Part shown: piece after piece, positions 8,387-17,400 of the stretch
Numbering within the stretch: the stretch's first letter is position 1
Layout of the letters: every line of letters begins with the position of its first letter
Origin: Cyanothece sp. UBA12306
GTDB taxonomy: Bacteria; Cyanobacteriota; Cyanobacteriia; Cyanobacteriales; Microcystaceae
NCBI GenBank assembly: GCA_003448685.1
Contig: DLXW01000167.1
Coordinates: forward strand, 1-17,933
DNA length: 17,933 nt
Direction of reading: 5' to 3'
The notes under the pieces: generated by a model
What the model was told of the DNA's origin: nothing
Databases searched by the model: none
Seen by the model: only the letters and a program-made list of their open reading frames with translations
Made by a program: the position numbers and the translations under genes

Positions 8387-9418
8387 TTAACTTTTTAAAC
8401 CTTGAGATGCTCTTAATTGTCCACAAGCAGCATTAGCTTCTAATCCTCTTGAATAACGAACACTAACCGCAACTTTTTGCTGTTCAAGAACTTCAATAAA
8501 CTGCTGAATCTGCTCTTGATTGGGGCGTTGATAATCTGCTTCCTCAATGGGATTATAGGGAATTAAATTAACATGACTTTGAAATCCTCGTAATAGTTCA
8601 GATAATTCGATCGCATGGTTAGGTAAATCATTAACTCCTCCTAATAAAACATATTCAAAACTTATTCTTCTTTTGGTGGTTTTAACATATTCTCGACAGT
8701 CAGCTAACAATTGTTTTAAGGGATAATGTTTGGCACTAGGAATTAATTTTTCTCGCAATTTTTGATTAGAAGCATGGAGACTAACTGCCAAAGTAACTTG
8801 TAACCGATGATGGGCTAATTGAATAATTTTTTGGGGAAGTCCGACCGTAGAAATAGTAAGCGATCGCTGTCCAATACCCACATCTTGATTAAGAATTTTG
8901 ACTGACTTAACCACCTCTTCTAAATTCAGTAATGGTTCCCCCATTCCCATGAAAACTACATGACTAACCCGTCGCTGAAAATCTTCTTGAACCGTTAATA
9001 CTTGATCAACAATTTCATGAGCTTTAAGATGACGTTGATAGCCTCCTTTTCCTGTGGCACAAAAATCGCAGGCCATAGGACAGCCAACTTGGGAAGAAAC
9101 GCAAACTGTAAGGCGTTTAGCAGTGGGAATACCTACCGCTTCAATAATTAACCCATCTTCGAGACCTAAAAGATATTTGCGAGTCGCATCAGGGGCAATT
9201 GTGCGATACTCAATATTAGAGCGACCAATAGGGTAATCAGTAAGTTGTTCACGCCAGGTTTTAGGGAAAACTGAAATTTCATCGAGCGATCGCACTCCTT
9301 TTTGGTATAACCATTGATAGAGTTGTTTCCCCCTATAAGCTGGTTGTCCCTGTTCTTGAACCCACTGAGTTAATTCCTCTAAAGACTTACCCAAGAGGGT
9401 TTCTTGTGTTATGAGCAT
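8387..9418 (-). CDS. rlmN: 23S rRNA (adenine2503-C2)-methyltransferase / tRNA m2A37 methyltransferase
   Basis: The 343-residue product is a radical SAM enzyme that methylates C2 of A2503 in 23S rRNA, and of A37 in some tRNAs, using two SAM molecules. The [4Fe-4S] cluster motif CPMACDFC gives C113, C117 and C120. GMGEPLLN at 158-165 is the SAM-binding motif. C332 in NAACGQL is the methyl-carrying cysteine used in the transfer. The N-terminal helical domain ([14 protein letters not shown], 28-41) is the usual RlmN accessory fold. The length is normal. Only ten bases separate its stop from that of the PP2C gene, so the two transcripts must overlap at their 3' ends unless termination occurs inside genes. 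It diverges from the glycosyltransferase gene across a 63-base spacer that must hold both promoters. Confidence 0.97.
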   Translation of the reverse strand: MLITQETLLGKSLEELTQWVQEQGQPAYRGKQLYQWLYQKGVRSLDEISVFPKTWREQLTDYPIGRSNIEYRTIAPDATRKYLLGLEDGLIIEAVGIPTAKRLTVCVSSQVGCPMACDFCATGKGGYQRHLKAHEIVDQVLTVQEDFQRRVSHVVFMGMGEPLLNLEEVVKSVKILNQDVGIGQRSLTISTVGLPQKIIQLAHHRLQVTLAVSLHASNQKLREKLIPSAKHYPLKQLLADCREYVKTTKRRISFEYVLLGGVNDLPNHAIELSELLRGFQSHVNLIPYNPIEEADYQRPNQEQIQQFIEVLEQQKVAVSVRYSRGLEANAACGQLRASQGLKS

Positions 9419-9481
9419 TGACGAATATTTGTAATTGTTTAGACAATAATTCTAACACCTAGGTTTTTTGATTTCTCCATC

Positions 9482-10618
9482 ATGAACTTACCACCTAATC
9501 GTCATTATGCTTTTGTCTTTTTGGAAATATTCTCTCAAGAAGGAGGTATTCAAGCTTATGTTAAAGATGTTTTGAAGGCTTATATTTCTTTAGTTGAGCG
9601 ATCGCCTACTCCCCCCATAACCGATATTTTCTTGCTTCGAGATGGCTCAGATTGTCAAAATACCTTGACAACAGAATCAATCAAATTTCACTACCTTAAA
9701 ACCCTACCCCCTTGGCAAGGAAGAGTAAAATTAGCGGTGTCTCTCCTCATATATTTAGTTAAATATCGTCCTCAAAGGATTTTTTGTGGTCATATTAATT
9801 TAGCCCCTTTAGTTTACTTTTTTTGCCGACCTTTGGGCATTCCCTACACCGTATTAACCTACGGGAAAGAAGTGTGGCAAACCCTACCGCAACAGCAACG
9901 CCAAGCATTACAAGAAGCTGAAGCTATTTGGACAATTAGCCGTTACAGTGGCGATCGTCTATCCCAGTCAAACAAGATTGACCCAACCAAGATTAAGATT
10001 TTACCTTGTGTTGTAGATGGCGATCAATTCACTCCAGGGGAAAAACCCGCCAAATTAGTTGAAAAATACGAATTAAATCGTGTTAAAGTGTTAATGACTG
10101 TGGCCAGGTTATGGTCAGGGGACATTTATAAAGGAGTAGATGTCACCATTAGGGCATTACCTAAAATTTCACAATCGTGTCCTAACGTAAAGTACCTAAT
10201 TATTGGCCGCGGTGATGATCGCCCTCGCTTGGAGCAATTAGCTCAAGAATTGGGAGTTGCTCAACAAGTTGTGTTTGCGGGATTTATTCCTACTGAACAC
10301 TTAGTTGACCATTATCGGGTAGCTGATGCTTATATTATGCCTTCCCAAGAAGGATTTGGCATTGTTTACCTTGAAGCCATGGCCTGCGGACTTCCTGTCT
10401 TGTCAGGAGATGCTGATGGTTCTGCGGACCCCCTCCAAGATGGAAAATTAGGATGGCGAGTACCCCATCGGGATTCTGAAGCAGTAGCCCAAGGATGTCT
10501 CGAAATTTTACAAGGGAAAGATCAACGTACCCAAGGAGACTGGTTAAGACAACAGACCTTAACTGAGTTCGGACAAGGGATATTATCGCAAAAGTTACAA
10601 CAATTGCTAGATTTTTAA
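9482..10618 (+). CDS. GT4-family glycosyltransferase (GT-B fold)
   Basis: The 378-residue protein is a retaining GT-B glycosyltransferase of family GT4. The N-terminal domain contains EGGIQAYVKDVLKAY at 20-34, the usual acceptor-side G-G-[IV] loop. The C-terminal domain starts near 200 with LMTVARLW and GVDVTIRALPKI. The nucleotide-sugar E-x7-E motif is E290...E298 in EGFGIVYLEAMACGLPVL. A cytosolic or membrane-peripheral enzyme is expected, because no true membrane helix is visible beyond a hydrophobic patch at 83-94. Such enzymes add sugars to polysaccharide, lipid or secondary-metabolite acceptors; the donor and acceptor are unknown. A polysaccharide-export-type permease a little downstream on the same strand makes an exopolysaccharide or lipopolysaccharide role plausible, but the 205-base gap with a strong inverted repeat suggests separate transcription. 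Confidence 0.9.
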   Translation: MNLPPNRHYAFVFLEIFSQEGGIQAYVKDVLKAYISLVERSPTPPITDIFLLRDGSDCQNTLTTESIKFHYLKTLPPWQGRVKLAVSLLIYLVKYRPQRIFCGHINLAPLVYFFCRPLGIPYTVLTYGKEVWQTLPQQQRQALQEAEAIWTISRYSGDRLSQSNKIDPTKIKILPCVVDGDQFTPGEKPAKLVEKYELNRVKVLMTVARLWSGDIYKGVDVTIRALPKISQSCPNVKYLIIGRGDDRPRLEQLAQELGVAQQVVFAGFIPTEHLVDHYRVADAYIMPSQEGFGIVYLEAMACGLPVLSGDADGSADPLQDGKLGWRVPHRDSEAVAQGCLEILQGKDQRTQGDWLRQQTLTEFGQGILSQKLQQLLDF

Positions 10619-10628
10619 GGCATAATGG

Positions 10629-10661
10629 ACTTTTATCGATATTTATCAGATCGATAAAAGT
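10629..10661. repeat. Perfect 12-bp inverted repeat (9-base spacer)
   Basis: ACTTTTATCGAT (10629-10640) and ATCGATAAAAGT (10650-10661) are exact reverse complements around ATTTATCAG. The structure starts 11 bases after the glycosyltransferase stop. No T-run follows, so it is not a classic intrinsic terminator. It could end or stabilise that transcript, or be an operator for the gene downstream. Confidence 0.6.
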
Positions 10662-10755
10662 TACTCAAGGTAATTATCGACAAAAATTAGGAAAAAAAGT
10701 GAAAAAAAACTAAAATATAATTGGTTAGATAAGTTTTGACGTTGTAAGTCTGGAT

Positions 10756-10767
10756 TTTTATCGATAT
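10756..10767. promoter_or_regulatory. Second direct copy of TTTTATCGATAT before the remA-like gene
   Basis: The 12-mer TTTTATCGATAT at 10756-10767 repeats exactly the sequence at 10631-10642 in the left arm of the inverted repeat. It lies 56 bases before the remA-like start codon. TTGACG at 10736-10741 could be a -35 box, but no good -10 box is at the right distance. This could be a regulator binding site; the evidence is only repetition and position. Confidence 0.3.
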
Positions 10768-10823
10768 CATTAGTAATGGTAGTTTTTTAATAACTTCTCA
10801 CACGGCACAGCCGCTAAATCACT

Positions 10824-11093
10824 ATGGAAAGTATACAACTGATCAATATTGGGTTTGGAAATATTGTCTCGGCTAATCGAGTTATCGCCATTGTCAGTCC
10901 TGAGTCAGCCCCTATTAAAAGAATCATTACCGATGCGCGCGATCGAGGTCAGCTAGTAGATGCTACCTATGGTCGTCGGACCCGCGCTGTGATCATCACA
11001 GATTCAAGTCATATAGTTTTATCGGCTATTCAACCTGAAACTGTTGCTCATCGTTTTGTCGTCAGCAAAGAATCTCACTCGAACAGTAACTAA
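10824..11093 (+). CDS. remA: RemA/DUF370-family DNA-binding regulator-like protein
   Basis: The 89-residue protein matches the RemA (extracellular matrix regulator, DUF370) family. The near-invariant N-terminus is [19 protein letters not shown] (6-24), followed by [34 protein letters not shown], then [17 protein letters not shown]. In Bacillus subtilis RemA forms ring-like oligomers that bind DNA and activate matrix and osmoprotection genes. The cyanobacterial role is not established, so a regulatory function here is inferred from family. The gene ends 14 bases before gmk, the same neighbour order as in Firmicutes, and likely shares its transcript. The Arg residues of the DNA-binding face (RDRG, YGRRTR) are present. 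The upstream region carries repeated TTTTATCGAT sequences that might be its own binding sites. Confidence 0.9.
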   Translation: MESIQLINIGFGNIVSANRVIAIVSPESAPIKRIITDARDRGQLVDATYGRRTRAVIITDSSHIVLSAIQPETVAHRFVVSKESHSNSN

Positions 11094-11107
11094 AGGTCAA
11101 TTATCCC

Positions 11108-11665
11108 ATGTCATCAGGCAAACTTATTGTATTGACTGGGCCTAGTGGCGTTGGTAAAGGAACGCTGGTTCGTTCCTTGCTTGCACGCCATAATAATCTT
11201 TATTTATCGATCTCCGCTACGACTCGTTCTCCTCGTTTGGGGGAAATTGAAGGTCAAGATTATTATTTTGTCAGTCGCCCCCAATTCGAGGATATGATTG
11301 CTCAAAGTGCCTTCCTTGAGTGGGCTAACTATGCAGGAAATTATTACGGAACTCCCCGCGACAAAGTGGAGGAGAAAATTAAGCAAGGAATCATCGTTTT
11401 GTTAGAAATTGAGATAGTAGGAGCTAGGGCAATTAAACAGACTTTTCCTGATGCTTTGCGGATTTTTATTCTTCCTCCCTCTCTAGAAGAATTAGAACAT
11501 CGTTTAAGAGGACGGGGTACAGATTCTGAAGAAGCGATGACTCGTCGTCTTGAACGTGCTAAAGAAGAACTAACTGCTAGTAAAGAATTTGATCATACTA
11601 TTATTAATGATGATTTAGAAACAGCATTAAAAAAGTTGGAACAATACATAATTTATCATTCATAA
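11108..11665 (+). CDS. gmk: Guanylate kinase
   Basis: This enzyme phosphorylates GMP to GDP with ATP, an essential step in guanine nucleotide synthesis and salvage in the cytoplasm. The P-loop GPSGVGKG is at 11-18. The GMP-binding segment follows, with [20 protein letters not shown] (35-54) containing the TTRxPRxGE motif. The lid and core signature [14 protein letters not shown] is at about 98-111, and [10 protein letters not shown] is near 133-142. At 185 residues it is normal for cyanobacterial guanylate kinases. AAGG nine bases before the ATG can serve as a ribosome binding site. The gene sits 14 bases after the remA-like gene and 20 bases before the permease gene, which indicates an operon. 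Confidence 0.97.
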   Translation: MSSGKLIVLTGPSGVGKGTLVRSLLARHNNLYLSISATTRSPRLGEIEGQDYYFVSRPQFEDMIAQSAFLEWANYAGNYYGTPRDKVEEKIKQGIIVLLEIEIVGARAIKQTFPDALRIFILPPSLEELEHRLRGRGTDSEEAMTRRLERAKEELTASKEFDHTIINDDLETALKKLEQYIIYHS

Positions 11666-11685
11666 TTCACAATTGTTTCAAACTT

Positions 11686-12507
11686 ATGAGTAAAGAACTG
11701 ATTATTGAAGCAGGACGCACCGAAAAAAAATACTGGCAAGATATTTGGCGTTACCGAGAATTGTTTTATTTTTTAGCTTGGCGCGATATTCTAGTTCGCT
11801 ATAAACAAACGGCCATTGGTATTGCTTGGGCGTTAATTCGACCATTTTTAACGATGATTGTTTTTACCATTGTTTTTGGTAAATTAGCAAATTTGCCTTC
11901 TGAAGGTGCGCCCTATCCCATATTAGTTTTTGCGGCAATGTTACCTTGGCAATTTTTTGCTAATGCTCTGAGTGAATGTAGTAATAGTTTGATTGATAAT
12001 GCCAATTTAATTGCTAAAGTTTATTTTCCCCGTTTGGTTGTTCCTATTAGTGCAGTCATAGTTAGTTTTGTCGATTTTTTAATTTCAGGGATGATTTTAT
12101 TGGCTTTGATGGCTTGGTATAATTTTGTCCCCAGTTGGCGGATTTTAACTCTTCCAATCTTTGTCATGATTGCTTTTGCTGCGGCAATGGGAGGGGGTTT
12201 ATGGTTATCTGCTTTGAATGTTCAATTTCGAGATTTTCGCTATATAGTTCCTTTTATAGTTCAATTTGGTCTCTATATTTCTCCTGTAGGTTTTAGCAGT
12301 AGTATTGTTCCACAACAGTGGCGTTGGCTTTATTCACTAAACCCGATGGTAGGAGTGATCGATGGTTTTCGTTGGGCAATTATCGGAGGAGAGTCAAGGA
12401 TTTATTGGCTGGGTTTTTTGTTATCTTTAAGTTTAGTAGGAGTTTTACTGATCAGTGGAATTTGGTATTTTCGCCGTATGGAAAGAACATTTGCTGATAT
12501 TATCTAA
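11686..12507 (+). CDS. ABC-2 type polysaccharide export permease (Wzm/TagG/KpsM-like)
   Basis: The 273-residue inner-membrane protein belongs to the ABC-2 permease family that exports O-antigen, teichoic acid or capsule polymers. Hallmarks are the N-terminal amphipathic region LAWRDILVRYKQTAIGIAW (30-48), six hydrophobic segments at roughly 51-66, 78-97, 116-142, 152-176, 186-204 and 240-262, the cytosolic motif LNVQFRDFRY (177-186), LNPMVGVIDGFRWAI (218-232), and the C-terminal FRRMERTFADII typical of the Wzm group. The cognate ATPase (Wzt-type) is normally the next gene. Here a caspase-like gene follows instead, so the ATPase must be elsewhere or has been lost. It lies 20 bases after gmk. 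A surface polysaccharide role is likely; the exact polymer is unknown. Confidence 0.92.
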   Translation: MSKELIIEAGRTEKKYWQDIWRYRELFYFLAWRDILVRYKQTAIGIAWALIRPFLTMIVFTIVFGKLANLPSEGAPYPILVFAAMLPWQFFANALSECSNSLIDNANLIAKVYFPRLVVPISAVIVSFVDFLISGMILLALMAWYNFVPSWRILTLPIFVMIAFAAAMGGGLWLSALNVQFRDFRYIVPFIVQFGLYISPVGFSSSIVPQQWRWLYSLNPMVGVIDGFRWAIIGGESRIYWLGFLLSLSLVGVLLISGIWYFRRMERTFADII

Positions 12508-12518
12508 TCAACAACATC

Positions 12519-12532
12519 ATCTTATCTAAGAT
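12519..12532. promoter_or_regulatory. Dyad ATCTTA-TC-TAAGAT upstream of the caspase gene
   Basis: A 6+6 palindrome with a two-base centre lies in the 65-base gap between the permease and caspase genes, about 40 bases before the caspase ATG. The centre is too small for a good RNA hairpin, so a protein-binding dyad is the more natural reading. No second copy was noted. This is weak evidence. Confidence 0.2.
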
Positions 12533-12572
12533 TGTGTAACTAAAACGACTTAACAAAGGATTTTGGGGAATT

Positions 12573-13913
12573 ATGTCTAAGGTAGCCCTTTTAATTGGAG
12601 TCAGTGATTACAAAAATGGACTTTTACCTCTTCCTAGTGCGGTTAAGGATATAGAGGCCTTCAAAAGAGTCTTGTCTGACTCTGAGATTGGAGCATTTAA
12701 AACGGTAGGTGTTTTATCTAACCCCGATCCTTCAAGCATCAAGATCGACTTTCAGGCTATATCATCTTTAACCAAGGATAAAAACGATTTAATTTTCTTA
12801 TTTTTTTCTGGCCATGTTGTTCAAGACGAACAAGGGAAACTCTATTTTGCGACTCCTAATACTACCAAACCTCAATCGAAAGAACGTCTTAAAACTAGTA
12901 CTTTTTCCTTTGAGTTGATTAATGAACTTTTGAACCAATGTCAATCTAGGCGGCAAGTTATTGTCTTCGACTGCTGTTTTAGTGCCGCTTTTACTGATCA
13001 AGGATTAGGAACGGATCAAGCAATCGTCGATCTTCAAGCTCAATTAGGAGGAGAAGGACGGGCTATTCTTACGGCGGATATTTCCCATGAATATTCGTTT
13101 GAACACAAAGAAGATGGGTTATCAATTTATACTGATTATCTAATTGAGGGTCTTGAAACGGGAATGGCTGATGGTGATCGTGATGAGATGATAGCAGTAG
13201 AAGAGTGGCATGAGTATGCTCAAGAGAAAGTTAAAGAAATTGCTCCTACTGTTATGCCTCAAATCTATGCTTTTAAAGAAAGTTATAAAATTTTACTAGC
13301 AAAAGTTTCTCGCGATAATCCAAAACAACTTTATCGTCAAGAAATTGAACGCTTGATAAGTGATGGAAAAATTGCTCCTGATAATTATATTTACTTAAAA
13401 AAACAACAATCCCTATTAGGTATTACTCCCAAAGATGCCCTAATTGTTGAACAAGCAACTTTAAGATTTTATCGTAATTATCAAAAAAAATTACAGAATT
13501 ATGAGGAAACATTATCTCAAGTAATGGCTGAACATGGTTCAATTAATGCTCAGAGTCGTTTAAATTTAAAACAATTACAGCAAATTTTAGGACTCAAAAG
13601 CAAGGATATAGAGCCTATTGAGAAAAGATTGACTAATGTTAAGTCTAAAAATGTTGTTGATGCTTCTGTTTTACCAGAAAAACTTACTATCCCTGTTCCT
13701 CTCAATGATAATTTTATTGAATTTTGTAAACAAGAATTAGCTGGTTATGTTGGACCCATGGCTAATATGATGGTTAAACAAGCTTTATTGGGTCAATCCA
13801 AATCTGAGCTATCATGTCAGCAACTAATTGAGATCTTATCGGCTAAAATTACCAACTCTCAACAAGCTGAAGCATTGAAAAGAACTTTATTATTAGGCCT
13901 TGATAAAAATTAG
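12573..13913 (+). CDS. Caspase-family (C14, orthocaspase) protease with C-terminal helical adaptor modules
   Basis: Residues 1 to about 245 form a caspase p20-like domain. It begins SKVALLIGVSDY, as is usual for cyanobacterial orthocaspases. The catalytic His is H81 in FLFFSGH. The catalytic Cys is probably C135 in FDCCFSA, with C134 beside it. The glycines normally found after both residues are replaced (SGHG is SGHV, CFSG is CFSA). These enzymes cleave after basic residues in the cytoplasm, usually for signalling or stress-related death. Two similar helical units follow, at about 254-296 (YRQEIERLISDGKI...LLGITPKDALIVE) and 310-353 (YEETLSQVMAEHGSI...ILGLKSKDIEPIE). A C-terminal domain spans about 381-440 with ELAGYVGPMANMMVKQAL, a type also seen at the ends of cyanobacterial signalling kinases. 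These look like protein-interaction adaptors. GGGGA just before the ATG can act as a ribosome binding site. The substrate and partners are unknown. Confidence 0.87.
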   Translation: MSKVALLIGVSDYKNGLLPLPSAVKDIEAFKRVLSDSEIGAFKTVGVLSNPDPSSIKIDFQAISSLTKDKNDLIFLFFSGHVVQDEQGKLYFATPNTTKPQSKERLKTSTFSFELINELLNQCQSRRQVIVFDCCFSAAFTDQGLGTDQAIVDLQAQLGGEGRAILTADISHEYSFEHKEDGLSIYTDYLIEGLETGMADGDRDEMIAVEEWHEYAQEKVKEIAPTVMPQIYAFKESYKILLAKVSRDNPKQLYRQEIERLISDGKIAPDNYIYLKKQQSLLGITPKDALIVEQATLRFYRNYQKKLQNYEETLSQVMAEHGSINAQSRLNLKQLQQILGLKSKDIEPIEKRLTNVKSKNVVDASVLPEKLTIPVPLNDNFIEFCKQELAGYVGPMANMMVKQALLGQSKSELSCQQLIEILSAKITNSQQAEALKRTLLLGLDKN

Positions 13914-14036
13914 TTGGCTACTGATAATTTAAACAAAAATAAAGCCCAAACGAAATCTAAATTATATAATAAAGTTTTGACGTTGAGCTTGTTCAAAATC
14001 AGTTTTAATATCAAGGGTAGTTAAGAGTTTAAACAA

Positions 14037-14387
14037 TTAAATACCCAAGTTTAGCCATTTTATTTGACGAGAAACTATGGGGAACCAATTTCTCTTTTGT
14101 ACTATAGCCCAGCAATTTAATACTAAACAAATAATTGACAATGATAATAAAATAAATGTTTGTGCTTTAACTATACCAATTACCCACCAACTTGCAACAT
14201 GAAGAGAAAGAATAATAGCTAAACTAATAGCAATAATTACAGAAACTCGCTTTTGATTTTTGGGCTTGTTAATCAAAACAAAAATTAGGGTAGTTAATGT
14301 AGCAAGTAAATTAGCAGGAACTAAAACCGAACAGATAGCAATACAATTGTTACGGGAAAATTCACCAAGAGCTACTAAATCTAACAT
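14037..14387 (-). CDS. Small three-helix membrane protein, unknown function
   Basis: The 116-residue protein has hydrophobic segments at about 15-40, 47-72 and 75-96. The loop between the first two is basic (NKPKNQKR), suggesting a cytoplasmic position. The N-terminal EFSRNNCIAICSVLVPANLLATL resembles small cyanobacterial membrane proteins that I know only as hypothetical. The C-terminus is basic and aromatic (KRNWFPIVSRQIKW). It starts 50 bases after the stop of the TamB-like gene on the same strand, so it may be the last gene of that transcript. No catalytic motif is visible. Confidence 0.65.
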   Translation of the reverse strand: MLDLVALGEFSRNNCIAICSVLVPANLLATLTTLIFVLINKPKNQKRVSVIIAISLAIILSLHVASWWVIGIVKAQTFILLSLSIICLVLNCWAIVQKRNWFPIVSRQIKWLNLGI

Positions 14388-14437
14388 AAATTAACCTTGT
14401 TTTTTTACTAATTAGATAATATTACACGATTGAGCCA

Positions 14438-17400
14438 CTAAAATCGCTGTTCAAATTGAATACTACCGCGACTATCATCAGAAAAATTACTCGAACCTCG
14501 AATTAAAGTACGATCATTAATGCGGTAATGAATCCCTACATGAGGAGGGCGATCGCTGGTTAAAATCTTTTGCAGAGAAACCGATAATTTGTTGGTTAAA
14601 TCGACTCCTGCTTCGGCTGCAACCCCAAGAGATGAATTATTGAGACGTTCTTGCTCATCAATTAGCTGGGTGGGAAAGATGCGAAACTCACTTAAACCCA
14701 ACGCCTCCCCAACTGCTCCTTGAACGGGTCCGAGAACAGCAGAACCAGCTAAATTAGCTAATCCCAAGGTGGTTTCACCCCGTCCTAAAGGATTAAGAAA
14801 ACTACCACCAAGCAAGGTAACTATTTCAGCAGAAGTTCGTTTAGGTTGACTGCTTAATTCGATGCCATTGGTCAAGTCACTAGCTAGCCCCTTAACTGTA
14901 GCGCGAATACGTACTGTTTGCAAACTATCTGTATTCGCGCTAAAAGGTTCATTAATTTCGGCAGATGCTGGATCAATATTAACTCGATTACGGGTTGTTT
15001 CTGTGACAGAAGTATAGAGTTTGACGTTTAAATGGGGATCAAGTCCACGATCTGGAGAAAATTCGGCTATATTTCCCTGTCCTCCTGCTAAACGTAATTG
15101 ACTGGCAAATAAGTTGACTAAACCGTTTTTGAGAGTAATAGTTCCTTTTGGTTGCGGTTGATGAAGATTACCATTAACGGTTAAGCTACCTGTGGCCAAG
15201 AAACTTAAAAGAGGAAGACGGGTGATAGCGATATTTTCCCCTAAAATAAGTTCAAGGTTGGAGAATTTAGCGGTGGTAGAAATGTTACTTTTTGTTTGGT
15301 TGTGATCTCCTAATAAAACTTCCCCATCAAATAACTTTACATTACCTCCGAGTTGTGGTTTTAGGACTGTTCCTGTCACTTGAACCGTTCCTTTGGCTCC
15401 CCCCTGATAACGTTGGGGTAAATTAAGGGCTAAATCGCCGAAATTAATGGTTAAGGGATTCTGCTGTGGTATTGCTTTGAGTAGAGGTAAAGAACCCCTG
15501 ATGGCTACCTGACCTCCACTAAATTGGCCTTTCAAGCTTTCTACCTTGAGGCGATCTAAATCAAAGAAAATTTGACCATTAACCTTGGTTAATGGAGCAT
15601 TAGGAATCATTTTGGCCCCAATGATAGCATTTTCAACCTGGGCAATCCCATTGGCGTTTAGTTGGGTGGGAATACCCCGTTTAGGATCAACTCTTCCCGA
15701 TACATTAACTTGGATTTCTCCTTTACCTCCCAACCAGGCTACTTGTCCTTCAGTCAGGATGTCCAAGAGTGTTAACCCTTCATTGGCTACATTAACCTTG
15801 AGAGATAGGCGATCGCTGGTATTTTGTACTGCTTTAGCAAAGGGTAATTGATAGGGAAAACTTCCTTTGATGGTCAGGGGTTCGGTTCGACGACCCAAAA
15901 TACTACTAGCAGCAAAGTTGACTCTTCCTCTGCGATAAGTAAATTGACCTTGGGTAGAGTCCAGGTTAGTTTGATTAATGGTTGCCTGATTAATGGCTAG
16001 TTTTCCTAAAATTTCAGGGCTATTTTGACTTCCTGACAAAGTTACATTTGCATTAAGTTGTCCGCCAAAATCGACTATTCCTGGTAAAGACCAGAACTGT
16101 GAGATGCTATTGAGGGGAATATTGATTAATTGTAGTTGACCTTTTTGGTTTTGGTCTCCAATACGACCAGTAAAGGTAATTTGACTGGTTTTCTGCTGTA
16201 AATTTAGGGATTCTAGGTCTAGTATCCCTTGGTTCCAATTGCCTTTAGCCGCGATTTGAGTCAGATTAAAGTCCCCCCATTGCCAGTTTTTACCCAAAAG
16301 ATCAAAATTAGCTTTTAAGCCGGATTCTGGAGTTAAATTCAGGGCAATTTGACCATTGAAATTTCCCTGTAACTGCTTTAATTTGGGCAAAGGTAAGGCT
16401 TTTTTGCGGGTCTTTTGTTGTTGCTGTAACCAAGTATTGATTTGGTCAAAATGAGTCAAGCGATCGCTAATAGTTGCATTCTTTGTTCCCACTTCTGCTA
16501 AAGGAAGTGAAGGAGTAGCAGCAGAAGAACTATTAATTGCTGAGTCTTGACTTCTGACTCCATAAAGATCCTTTGCTTTAGCATATTCAGTAGGATTAAA
16601 TCCCCTTTTTAAGTCTTCTAGCTCAAAAATATGGAGAGTTTCTAGTATATTTTGAATATTACCTCGATTAATTCCTATTTCAGCCTGAATACTTGGACCT
16701 GAAGGGGTTAAACTTAAATTTCCCTTGAGATTATATTGACTGTTGTTGATGTTTAATTTTCCCTCGTTGAGGGTCAGGTTATTTTGGTTATATTGGAAAT
16801 TTCCGGTGAATTCCTTCCCTTTGATTGCTCCAAGCTGGGGATTAGCTATGACAACTTTCTGACCAGCGATTACTCCTGTTTTCACATCTAAGGTGAATTT
16901 ACCTGATAAATCTCCTAATAGGGGTTGGGAAAGAAGGTGAGACAGGTATGGGGAGAGGGGAACACGGGGAGACGGGGAGACGGGGGAGTCGATCTTAACT
17001 TTTGAAGCTGAAAAGTAGTTTTGTAATAAATTAACCGGAATTTTACCAACTTCTAGGGTGAATTTTTCTGATTCACGGGTTCCTTTAACTTCCATGCGTG
17101 CTTGTTTTAAGTCAAAGGCCACAGGTTGAGACTGGTGATCAAATTCTAAATTTAATTGATCATTTCTTCCAGACAAAGCTAGTTTTATGCCTTTTTGTGG
17201 CTTAATTTGCAAATTTCCCGCTAAAAAAGATTCAAATTGGAAATTATCGACCTTAAGGTTGATTAAGGATAGTTGACCGTCAATTATTGGTTGTTTAGGC
17301 GTTCCGGCGATCGCCCCAGCAAAATTTACTTTCCCTCCATAATTCAACTGTTTGATCTCAGAAGATAAAGGTAGTGGGAGTGATTTTAAGTTTAACCCTT

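Noticed and set aside
10731..10744. AAGTTTTGACGTTG repeated exactly at 13972-13985
   Set aside because: A single shared 14-mer is expected about once by chance in AT-rich DNA of this length. The surroundings differ and no -10 box is well placed in either copy.
10824..13913. remA-gmk-permease-caspase as a defence island or new system
   Set aside because: The gmk and remA pair is a conserved housekeeping arrangement. Only the caspase has a conflict-type architecture, and no second defence gene is adjacent.
15585..15851. 88-residue plus-strand frame opposite tamB
   Set aside because: Antisense shadow of a conserved gene, with no start signal or domain.
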